DNA from: Calditrichota bacterium
GTDB taxonomy: Bacteria > Zixibacteria > MSB-5A5 > GN15 > FEB-12
Length of the DNA: 16,873 bases
Assembly: GCA_030641085.1 (NCBI GenBank)
Contig: DAOWIC010000236.1
Location: 1 to 16,873, forward strand
Direction: 5' to 3'
Below the pieces are notes generated by a model. The model saw only the letters and a list, made by a program, of their open reading frames with translations. It was not told the DNA's origin and did not search any database. The position numbers and the translations under genes were made by a program. Shown here one piece after another: positions 7,951-13,790 of the stretch (position 1 is the first letter of the stretch; every line of letters begins with the position of its first letter).

Positions 7951-8680
7951 TTTCCCGGCCACGGATAAGATCAATAAACAACTCCTCGAGGTTGGCGGCG
8001 CGGTGCTGTTCGATCAGGTCGTATGGTTTGCCTCGCAGAATTATCTGCCCGCGGTGCATCACCGAGATCCGCTGACAGTAGGCGGCTTCGTCCATATAAT
8101 GCGTGGTCACGAAGATAGTCACGCCCTCTTCGGCGAGCTGGTACAGTATCTGCCAGAATTTGCGGCGAAAAACCGGGTCGACACCGCCGGTCGGTTCATC
8201 CAGAAAGAGGATTTTTGGCTTGTGCAAAAGCGAGGCGGCCAGTGCCAGACGCTGGCGCCAGCCGACCGGTAGCGAGAGCGTGGGGCGGTCGATAAACTCC
8301 GCCAGTTGCAGTCGGTTGGAAAGTTCCTCGGTCCGGGCCAGGATCTGCTTCTTGTCGAGTCCGTAGGCGGCGCCGTAAAAGTTGAGGTTCTCGCGACCGG
8401 TCAGGTCGGGATATAGGGAAAATTTCTGAGACATGTAGCCGATGTTTTTCTTTATCTCTTCCGACTGCTTGAGAATATCGAACCCGGCCACCTGACCGCC
8501 GCCGCCGCTCGGTATCAGCAGGCCGCACAGCATTCTAATCGCGGTTGTTTTGCCGGCGCCGTTGGCGCCGAGGAAGCCGAATATTTCCCCCTGTTCGACC
8601 GTCAGCGAAATCCGGTCGACCGCCTTGAAACTTCCGAAGTGGCAGGAGAGATCGTTTATCTCGACGGCATGGTTGTTCAT
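7937..8680 (-). CDS. ABC transporter ATPase, second half of a split YbhF-like pair
   Basis: The 247-residue nucleotide-binding subunit shows Walker A GANGAGKT (38-45), Q-loop Gln85, Walker B ending in D161-E162 and an intact H-loop His194 (TTHYMDEA). The signature is not LSGGQ: the aligned residues read LPVGW (137-141), then RQRLALA. This LP.GW form is known from the C-terminal half of fused YbhF-type ATPases. The N-terminal homologue is a separate gene just upstream, overlapping by ATGA (8677-8680). The signature variant and intact His suggest it contributes Walker motifs to the working ATP site and its signature to the degenerate one. It should couple ATP hydrolysis to the two permeases. 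The C-terminus (LEELFIDLIRGRENADA) matches the usual tail of the family. Confidence 0.92.
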   Translation of the reverse strand: MNNHAVEINDLSCHFGSFKAVDRISLTVEQGEIFGFLGANGAGKTTAIRMLCGLLIPSGGGGQVAGFDILKQSEEIKKNIGYMSQKFSLYPDLTGRENLNFYGAAYGLDKKQILARTEELSNRLQLAEFIDRPTLSLPVGWRQRLALAASLLHKPKILFLDEPTGGVDPVFRRKFWQILYQLAEEGVTIFVTTHYMDEAAYCQRISVMHRGQIILRGKPYDLIEQHRAANLEELFIDLIRGRENADA

Positions 8681-9591
8681 GATGTCTGCTCCATGAACTG
8701 GATAAAGCAGTCCTCCAAGTTGGGCCGGATCTCTTTGACGTCGGTCGTGTCTACACCCAGGGCCGTCAACATCGCCGAGTAGTTCTCTATCGCATCCTCG
8801 CGAGCCAGGTAAAGGTGTAACCCGGAGCCGAACCGTCGCGCGTCAATCCCCGGCAGATCGTTCAGACCGTCGACCAGCTTGACCGATGGCGCCATATCGA
8901 GGAAGTAGAGCCGTCCGTCAAACCGGTTGGAGAGAGTCTCGGAGCGATCCTCGACCAGTTTCCTGCCTTCGAAAACAAAACAGGCGCGGTCGGCTCGGGC
9001 GACCTCATCCATGTATGGCGTTGAGACGATAATAGTCACACCTTGCCGTTTCAGATCGAGAAGGATCTTCCAGAACTGTTGCCGCGACAGAGGGTCAACG
9101 CCGGTGGTTGGTTCGTCGAGAAGCAGCAGTTTCGGATCGTAAATTAGCGCACAGGAGAGGGCCAGTTTCTGCTTCATGCCGCCCGACAGTTTCCCGGCCC
9201 GGCGTGAAGCAAACGGCTTGAGATTCGAGAAACCGTAAAGGACTTCCGTCTTATCCCGGAACCTTTTGCCAACTACGCCGTGGATACCGCCATAGAACCT
9301 GAGATTCTCCTCGACCGACAGATCGGGGTAGAGCGAAAAAGTCTGCGGCATATAACCCAGCCGACTTTTGATCGCTTCAAACTGCCGGGAAACATCCAGC
9401 CCGTCGATAAACGCCGATCCTTTGTCCGACCGAACGAGGTTACACAGGGTGCGGATGATCGTGGTCTTGCCGGCGCCGTCCGGTCCGACCAGCGCATAGA
9501 TCTCACCCTGCTTCACCTCGAAGGAGAAATCATCGACCGCCCTGACCGCGCCGTATGATTTCGTCAGACCTGTAACCGTGACAAAGCTCAT
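8677..9591 (-). CDS. ABC transporter ATPase, first half of a split YbhF-like pair
   Basis: The 304-residue subunit has Walker A GPDGAGKT (36-43), Q-loop Gln83, canonical signature LSGGM (135-139) and Walker B with D159-E160. The H-loop position is Pro192 (VSTPYMDE) where His is usual. Residues after about 220 form a small C-terminal domain (FDGRLYFLDM... LEDCFIQFM), common in CcmA/YbhF-type ATPases. The lost H-loop His, together with the degenerate signature of the partner ATPase, should make one composite ATP site inactive or slow. The start codon shares one base with the stop of the membrane-fusion gene (TAATG), and the stop overlaps the second ATPase by four bases, so the two are very probably made in equal amounts. 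Confidence 0.92.
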   Translation of the reverse strand: MSFVTVTGLTKSYGAVRAVDDFSFEVKQGEIYALVGPDGAGKTTIIRTLCNLVRSDKGSAFIDGLDVSRQFEAIKSRLGYMPQTFSLYPDLSVEENLRFYGGIHGVVGKRFRDKTEVLYGFSNLKPFASRRAGKLSGGMKQKLALSCALIYDPKLLLLDEPTTGVDPLSRQQFWKILLDLKRQGVTIIVSTPYMDEVARADRACFVFEGRKLVEDRSETLSNRFDGRLYFLDMAPSVKLVDGLNDLPGIDARRFGSGLHLYLAREDAIENYSAMLTALGVDTTDVKEIRPNLEDCFIQFMEQTS

Positions 9592-10475
9592 TATTCACCC
9601 AGCGTCACGTAGACCGGCATGCCGATCTTGAGCGTACCATCGCTATTTTCGATTTTTACTTTGACCGCGTAGACCAAATCAGCACGGGATTTTTTCGTCT
9701 GAATATTCTTGGGCGTAAACTCGGCCTCCTCGGAGGTCCATACCACTTCTCCGTCGTACTGTTTCTCGCCCGACTCGGTGTCGATGTTGGCGCGGTCGCC
9801 GATCTTGACATGGGCGAAATCACCGGCGGGAAGATAAACTTTCACCCAGAGCGAATTAAGGTTGGAGATTTTGGCGATCGGTTTGCCCGCGCTGAGCAGT
9901 TCGCCCGGTTCGATATATTTCTCGGTCACAACGCCGAGGGTCGGCGCGACCGGGTAGCAGTCTTCGAGGCTTCGATAAATCATGTTGATGTCCGCGTCTA
10001 TTCGAGCCAGCTCGGATTCTATCGTGCTCACCGCCGCCTGAGATGTTCGCATCGCAAGCGAGGCCTGGGTTAGTTCATGTTTGAGTTGATCGAGTTGTTT
10101 TTCGGTGGCCGAACCGGATCTGAAGAGGGTGGTGACACGGTCGTGTTCCTTCCGAGCATATTTGTCGTTCTCGGTCGCCTGTTCCTGTTGCAGGCAGGCC
10201 GATTCCAGGTTGGCCAGCGCCACCTGTCGTCCTGCTTCGGCCGACGCCAGTTGCAGTTCGAGACGGGTCGGATCGATCACCGCCAGCGTATCGCCCGCAT
10301 TGACCGCCGTTCCTTCGTCGAAAGCGAGCGAGAGCACCCGCCCCGAGGTCTCGGCCGAGAGTATCACCTCGTCGGTCTCAAGCAGCCCCGATCCACCCGG
10401 GACGTCGCCGCCGTTGCTGCAGCCGACGGCGGCGGTCAGCAGCAATAACAGTATAGCCAGTCTGAAATTCTTCAT
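9591..10475 (-). CDS. HlyD-family periplasmic adaptor lipoprotein (YbhG-like)
   Basis: The 294-residue product begins with a lipoprotein signal ending AAVGC (Cys19), so it should be lipid-anchored and face the periplasm. The barrel-sandwich (biotinyl-lipoyl-like) half-motifs flank a helical hairpin: the first is around residues 40-68 (GRVLSLAFDEGTAVNAGDTL) and the second around 175-205 (VVTEKYIEPGELLSAGKPI). The hairpin at about 70-170 is rich in Ala, Gln, Glu and Leu and is likely a coiled coil. A beta-barrel region follows, with SLWVKVYLPAGDFAHVKIGD (208-227) and FTPKNIQTKKSRADLVYAVKV (253-273), close to YbhG-type sequences. It would bridge the ABC permeases and the TolC-like channel. One base separates its start from the TolC-like stop. 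Confidence 0.9.
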   Translation of the reverse strand: MKNFRLAILLLLLTAAVGCSNGGDVPGGSGLLETDEVILSAETSGRVLSLAFDEGTAVNAGDTLAVIDPTRLELQLASAEAGRQVALANLESACLQQEQATENDKYARKEHDRVTTLFRSGSATEKQLDQLKHELTQASLAMRTSQAAVSTIESELARIDADINMIYRSLEDCYPVAPTLGVVTEKYIEPGELLSAGKPIAKISNLNSLWVKVYLPAGDFAHVKIGDRANIDTESGEKQYDGEVVWTSEEAEFTPKNIQTKKSRADLVYAVKVKIENSDGTLKIGMPVYVTLGE

Positions 10476-10476
10476 A

Positions 10477-11787
10477 TCAAAAGCCTTCCGTGATTTTGTC
10501 CGAGCCGATAGCGAAAAGGTATTTGCTCTGTACGATATAGAATCCCACCTGGGCCGTGGCGAGCGTAGACTCCGCCTCCGAGAGCGAGGTTTCGATTTCC
10601 AGCAGCCGGTTGGCCGACAGCGCGCCCTGGCGATGTTTGCCCTGCGCCAGACGATAGTTGTCGGTGGCGATCTGGAAATTCTCGCGGGCGGTCAGGTATT
10701 TCTCCGATGCCAGTGCCAGGCTCTCCAGCGCGAGGCGGGCCTCACGGTCGAGTCGCTCCTGGATCCGATCGCGCTCATTGCGGGCAGCGGTCAATTGATA
10801 CTTCGACATCGAGACGTTAGACCTCGTCTGGCGACCGAGATTAAACGACCAGTTAAGATTGAGACCGGCCGTGAAGTAGTCGTTAAACTCATCGTTGAAC
10901 ATGTCGATGTTCGGCTTGCCCCAGGAGTAACCGCCGTAGAGCGACAGAGTGGGGAACCAGGCGGCACGGTTTACTCTCACCGATGACCGGTTGACATTTA
11001 TCACAGCCGCTGCGGCCCGAAGCTCCGGTTTGTCCGACACCAGACCTGAATGGACGGGTAAGGTGAGGTCCGGTGAGCCAGGTCGGTCGGAAAGGGTAAT
11101 CTCCTCAGAGGCTTCCAGGCCGAGCAGTGTGATAAGGTTTATCTGTTCCTGTTTGCGGGCGTTGACCGCGCTTTTCAGTTGAAACTGCGCCTGAGTAAGG
11201 TTGCTGCGGGTCTCGAGCAGGTCAACCGAGTCGGCCACGCCGGCGGAGTGCAGGTTGCGGATATCGTCGTTGATTATCTCCGCACGGCGCAAAGTCGCCT
11301 CGGACACCTCGACCATACGCTCGGTGTAGTACAATGTCAGGTATTGGACACGGGTGATGTAAAGCAACTCCTCAAGGCCGGCCTGTTCCAGCGCCCGGTA
11401 GTAGTCGGTGGTGGCTCGCGCCATGTCTATGCCGCCGCCGATCCGACCGCCGGTGTACAGAGGCAGGGTCAGGCGCAAATCGGTTTGATAGGTCTCATTC
11501 GTTCCAATATCGCGTTGAACGCGCTGGGTGGGGGAAAGCTCGAGGTCCAGTAGAGCGACCTCATCTTTATACGACGCCAGGCCGGTGAGGGAGAGGGTGG
11601 GAAAGCGTTCCGCGACGGTTGCCTTCAGGTTCTCCTCGTAGGCGGCGCGTTCCGAGCCTGCCCTCTTCAGAGCGAATGAATGCTCCTGCGCCAGATTAAG
11701 CGCTTCGGACAGCGATAACTCCCGGGCGTAGACCGCACCGACCGGCAGCAGCAGGAGCACCAGTAAGATTATCCAATTGTTTTTCAT
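10477..11787 (-). CDS. TolC-family outer-membrane efflux channel
   Basis: The 436-residue product has a signal peptide with likely cleavage after VYA (residue 21). Two tandem outer-membrane efflux repeats follow, about 24-230 and 250-425. Each has long amphipathic helices rich in Ala, Leu, Glu and Arg, and beta-strand segments typical of TolC, such as LRLTLPLYTGGRIGG (about 104-118) and LNLNWSFNLGRQTRSNV in the second half. Length and repeat layout match complete TolC homologues. As the second gene of the operon, it supplies a dedicated outer-membrane exit, unlike the E. coli ybhGFSR locus, where TolC is encoded elsewhere. Its ATG overlaps the TetR stop by four bases, so its translation is probably coupled to the regulator. 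Confidence 0.92.
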   Translation of the reverse strand: MKNNWIILLVLLLLPVGAVYARELSLSEALNLAQEHSFALKRAGSERAAYEENLKATVAERFPTLSLTGLASYKDEVALLDLELSPTQRVQRDIGTNETYQTDLRLTLPLYTGGRIGGGIDMARATTDYYRALEQAGLEELLYITRVQYLTLYYTERMVEVSEATLRRAEIINDDIRNLHSAGVADSVDLLETRSNLTQAQFQLKSAVNARKQEQINLITLLGLEASEEITLSDRPGSPDLTLPVHSGLVSDKPELRAAAAVINVNRSSVRVNRAAWFPTLSLYGGYSWGKPNIDMFNDEFNDYFTAGLNLNWSFNLGRQTRSNVSMSKYQLTAARNERDRIQERLDREARLALESLALASEKYLTARENFQIATDNYRLAQGKHRQGALSANRLLEIETSLSEAESTLATAQVGFYIVQSKYLFAIGSDKITEGF

Positions 11788-12419
11788 CTCGCTATGACTC
11801 CATTTAGGAACAGATCGACAACCGCCGTTTTCCTTTCGGCCAAAAACTGTTCCGGCTCAGTAATGTTGAGGATCCGGTTTATGAACGGGGAGAGCAGGAA
11901 ATAGCCGAGGTTCATGCTGATAAACGACACCCACGCCTGCCTGAGGTTGACATCGCGCAGGGCGCCGCTTTCGACACCGTCGGCCATCACCGAAAGCACC
12001 TGCTCGGGAAGGCGCGATTCGGAGATGCCTTTTATTATCTCGTCTGTTACCGGACCGCCGGAGTGCGCCATCTCGCGCAACAACAGGCGCGACATCGATT
12101 CGCGCTGGTTGAACATCTGAAAATATGTCTCTGATACGGTCGTTAATACCAACTCGAAATCGCCCATTTCAAGATGGCCGCGCATGGCGGTAATGTTGCG
12201 AATAAGGTGCTTGCGGATGACCTCGCGGTAGAGGTTCTCTTTGGAGTTGAAATGGTAATAAATCATCGCCTTGTTGACGCCGGCGTTTTGCGCAATTCTG
12301 TCGACGCGCGCGCCGGACAGGCCATGCTCACCGAAATCCTCCAGTGCGGCGGCGAGTATCTTTTCCTTGGTGCCGGGGGAGTCGGCTTTTTTTCTCTGCT
12401 TCTTTTCAGTATCAGGCAT
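11784..12419 (-). CDS. TetR-family transcriptional regulator of the efflux operon
   Basis: The 211-residue product has a basic, polar N-terminal extension of about 16 residues, then the TetR DNA-binding domain. TKEKILAAALEDFGEHG forms the first helix and VDRIAQNAGVNKAMIYYHFNSKENLY (39-64) the helix-turn-helix. The C-terminal ligand and dimerisation domain is helical and diverged, as usual for the family. It is the first gene of the operon it probably represses and lies next to a promoter overlapped by two palindromes. An AGG run (AGGTTAGCGAT) precedes the ATG. Position and partners match CecR (YbiH), which regulates ybhGFSR in E. coli. The inducer cannot be inferred. Confidence 0.92.
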   Translation of the reverse strand: MPDTEKKQRKKADSPGTKEKILAAALEDFGEHGLSGARVDRIAQNAGVNKAMIYYHFNSKENLYREVIRKHLIRNITAMRGHLEMGDFELVLTTVSETYFQMFNQRESMSRLLLREMAHSGGPVTDEIIKGISESRLPEQVLSVMADGVESGALRDVNLRQAWVSFISMNLGYFLLSPFINRILNITEPEQFLAERKTAVVDLFLNGVIAR

Positions 12420-12431
12420 ATCGCTAACCTA

Positions 12432-12460
12432 TTAGTTAAACTAACTGTTTAGTTAACTAT
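12432..12460. promoter_or_regulatory. two palindromic operator candidates upstream of the TetR gene
   Basis: Four half-sites alternate in direction: TTAGTT (12432-12437), AACTAA (12439-12444), TTAGTT (12449-12454) and AACTAT (12455-12460). The first pair forms a 13-base palindrome with a central A. The second has a perfect 10-base core, TAGTTAACTA (12450-12459). The TTAGTT half-sites are 17 bases apart. The second palindrome covers the -10 box of the predicted promoter and the first lies just past the expected start site, a layout that suits autorepression. These are the likely TetR binding sites, by inference. Confidence 0.7.
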
Positions 12461-12484
12461 ACGGCAGATTCTGAAAACGTTCAA
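12456..12484 (-). promoter_or_regulatory. sigma70-like promoter of the efflux operon
   Basis: On the minus strand TTGAAC (12484-12479) serves as -35 and TATAGT (12461-12456) as -10, separated by 17 bases. The -10 matches consensus at five of six positions, and the -35 begins TTGA. Transcription would start near 12449, about 30 bases before the TetR ATG. Confidence 0.62.
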
Positions 12485-12617
12485 GTGTTTTTCTGCGTTT
12501 TTTCGGGCATATCCTATACGACGTTGATTAGCAACGGTTTATCCGGGTGGTCCGGAGCGGGCCGAGAATCCAAAAACATCATCTGGTTGTCGGGTCACAC
12601 TTCCGTTAACATACAGT
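12485..12617. other. intergenic stretch with no clear gene
   Basis: Between the efflux promoter and the first hairpin repeat I see no coding frame with a ribosome-binding site. A small hairpin (CGTTG, five-base loop, CAACG) is the only structure visible, and it lacks a T-run. Confidence 0.5.
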
Positions 12618-12679
12618 TCGTAGGCATTTGATTTATCAAATGCTGGACTGTGCAGCCTTGATAAATCAAGGCGCTACGA
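12618..12679. repeat. double-hairpin intergenic repeat, copy 1
   Basis: An outer inverted repeat, TCGTAG (12618-12623) and CTACGA (12674-12679), encloses two perfect hairpin palindromes. The first is GCATTTGAT-TT-ATCAAATGC (12624-12643). The second is CCTTGAT-AA-ATCAAGG (12656-12671). A second copy lies at 13620-13674 with the same first hairpin and a different second one. The TGAT/ATCA core next to the loop is shared by all four hairpins. Confidence 0.8.
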
Positions 12680-12713
12680 GAATTCGACCGCCACCCGCCG
12701 CGTGGTGCGCAAT

Positions 12714-12738
12714 GGCAGAACCGCTGAAGAGTTCTGCC
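12714..12738. repeat. hairpin GGCAGAAC / GTTCTGCC
   Basis: Two eight-base arms (12714-12721 and 12731-12738) pair perfectly around a nine-base loop, 23 bases past the stop of the exported-protein gene on the minus strand. There is no T-run, so it is not a standard terminator. It could still block exonucleases or be part of the repeat cluster. Confidence 0.55.
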
Positions 12739-12761
12739 CTTCTGGCACTGCCCAGATGACC

Positions 12762-13292
12762 TTATTTCTTTTGAGTATACTCCGCCGACCATTCGGTCCA
12801 ATGCGCTCCGCTCGGTATGAATTTCCCGTTGTATGTCCCGTTCCCCATGATTTTTTCATACTTGCCGGTCCCGCCGGTGAAGGAGAAAGTACCCTTATAG
12901 GTGGTGACTGCTTTGCCGTCCGAATCTACCGATGTAGTTACTTTCCCTTCGTAATAGCAGACCGTGCTGCCTCCCTCTTCGGTAAACTCGACATATCCCC
13001 GATGGATCCCGTTGCCCTTTGTCAGGTCGGAAATCGTCGCGTTGTACGACCGGGCACCATCCATGAAGGCCACCTCACCAGTACTGCTGTTAGTACCCTC
13101 GTATGCATGAAGGTACAGGCTGTGGCCTTCGACATCTCCGACTGCGGCCGAATCCCGCTGCGTAGGTTCGGAGGTTATCACTCCGGAAACTTTGATCGCC
13201 TCCCCGGCCAGCAGGTTGCTCGCGGTAAGGATCATTACCAGGACCAGACTACCGAGCACGGTCCCGGCCGTTTTTGCGGTTGCAGAACGCAT
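12762..13292 (-). CDS. exported protein of unknown function
   Basis: From ATG 13292 the product is 176 residues. A ribosome-binding run (GGAGAAAGGA) ends six bases before this ATG and overlaps a possible TTG at 13310, so the ATG is the better start. Residues 1-29 form a signal peptide with a long hydrophobic core and likely cleavage after LLA. The mature part is rich in Gly, Thr, Tyr and Ser in alternating patterns that suggest a beta-barrel. The motif FSFTGGTGKYEKIMGNGTYNGKF (137-158) resembles the Gly-rich hairpin of allene-oxide-cyclase/dirigent-like barrels, but this is a tentative resemblance, not an assignment. One Cys (112) remains in the mature protein. It is a single gene between two copies of a hairpin repeat. 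Its role is unknown; a periplasmic or secreted location is well supported. Confidence 0.78.
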   Translation of the reverse strand: MRSATAKTAGTVLGSLVLVMILTASNLLAGEAIKVSGVITSEPTQRDSAAVGDVEGHSLYLHAYEGTNSSTGEVAFMDGARSYNATISDLTKGNGIHRGYVEFTEEGGSTVCYYEGKVTTSVDSDGKAVTTYKGTFSFTGGTGKYEKIMGNGTYNGKFIPSGAHWTEWSAEYTQKK

Positions 13293-13314
13293 AACAATTC
13301 CTTTCTCCAAATCG

Positions 13315-13330
13315 GTTCATTCGTTCATTC
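13315..13330. repeat. tandem 8-base repeat in the leader of the exported-protein gene
   Basis: GTTCATTC occurs twice in direct succession (13315-13322 and 13323-13330), just upstream of the ribosome-binding site of the minus-strand exported-protein gene. It may be chance or a short regulator site. Confidence 0.4.
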
Positions 13331-13587
13331 ATTAAAGCGAGTCTCGATGGCGGTATACAGATTGCGCATACAAGACCACCCTCACGGACAGGCTGGCTCT
13401 GATGTTGGGATGGTCGAGATGAGTTTGACTTTAAAATAATATACGGCTCGAAAGGTCATCACGCTAAGAAAGATATGCCCGGTGGGTGGCAGGCTCAAAC
13501 CCGGTTTGGGCCTGGCCTGGTGTCAAAATGCCGCACCCCGAGACAGAGTTCGAGGGTGCCACCCGGCCGCGATATGCGAAACGGCGG

Positions 13588-13607
13588 GGCAGATGAGGGC
13601 ATCTGCC
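13588..13607. repeat. hairpin GGCAGATG / CATCTGCC
   Basis: Two perfect eight-base arms (13588-13595 and 13600-13607) enclose the loop AGGG, 13 bases before the second double-hairpin repeat. The outer bases GGCAGA/TCTGCC are the same as in the hairpin at 12714-12738, which lies near the first repeat copy. Confidence 0.55.
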
Positions 13608-13619
13608 GCCCACAGGGAT

Positions 13620-13674
13620 GTAGGCATTTGATTTATCAAATGCTTTTCAAGGACATGATAAATCATGTCCCTAC
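13620..13674. repeat. double-hairpin intergenic repeat, copy 2
   Basis: GTAGG (13620-13624) and CCTAC (13670-13674) bracket two hairpins. The first, GCATTTGAT-TT-ATCAAATGC (13624-13643), is identical to that in copy 1 and lies exactly 1000 bases from it. The second, GGACATGAT-AA-ATCATGTCC (13651-13670), differs in its stem from copy 1 but remains perfectly paired. Confidence 0.8.
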
Positions 13675-13726
13675 GAAGCAGATGTCTCCCCGACCACCTC
13701 ATAAATGGTAAGCCAGCCGAGGGCAC

Positions 13727-13758
13727 AAAAAAAGCCCCTCACCGGAAAGGCAAGGGGC
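13727..13758 (-). terminator. intrinsic terminator after the PrpD-family gene
   Basis: On the minus strand, GCCCCTTGCC pairs with GGTGAGGGGC (10 pairs, two of them wobbles) around a five-base loop, spanning 13758 down to 13734. Seven T residues follow (A-run 13727-13733 on the plus strand). It lies 32 bases after the PrpD-family stop. Confidence 0.85.
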
Positions 13759-13790
13759 AATATCGCAAAGTCAATGAATATCGCGAGAGA

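Larger units (their letters stand above)
13311..13726. other. gene-free stretch rich in inverted repeats
   Basis: This stretch between the exported-protein gene and the PrpD terminator has no supported gene. It holds the tandem repeat at 13315-13330, an inverted repeat pair GGGTGGCA (13484-13491) and TGCCACCC (13557-13564), a hairpin at 13588-13607, and the second double-hairpin repeat at 13620-13674. Open frames crossing it have no ribosome-binding sites and translate the palindromes. I could not find a convincing promoter for the exported-protein gene here. Confidence 0.55.

Noticed and set aside
7942..7974. TTG 7974 as the start of the first permease, with GAGGAG upstream
   Set aside because: The GAGGAG encodes the conserved LEELF tail of the overlapping ATPase. 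The family begins at the ATG codons 7950/7944, and a 38-base overlap is less usual.
13293..13310. TTG 13310 as the start of the exported protein
   Set aside because: It sits inside the ribosome-binding sequence of ATG 13292, and the added residues extend the signal peptide without need.
12702..13439. A 245-residue open frame on the plus strand opposite the exported-protein gene
   Set aside because: The minus-strand gene has a strong ribosome-binding site and signal peptide, while this frame reads through both the coding and non-coding parts without any motif.
12618..13674. CRISPR array or transposon ends
   Set aside because: There are only two hairpin copies, 1000 bases apart, with no spacers of regular length, no cas genes and no transposase, so only a dispersed repeat can be claimed.
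13475..13726. Short open frames on both strands around the second hairpin repeat (also at 12595-12801)
   Set aside because: Their peptides share HLIxQM/HLINQMPT-like stretches because they translate the palindromic repeat. They have no ribosome-binding sites and are artefacts of the repeat.
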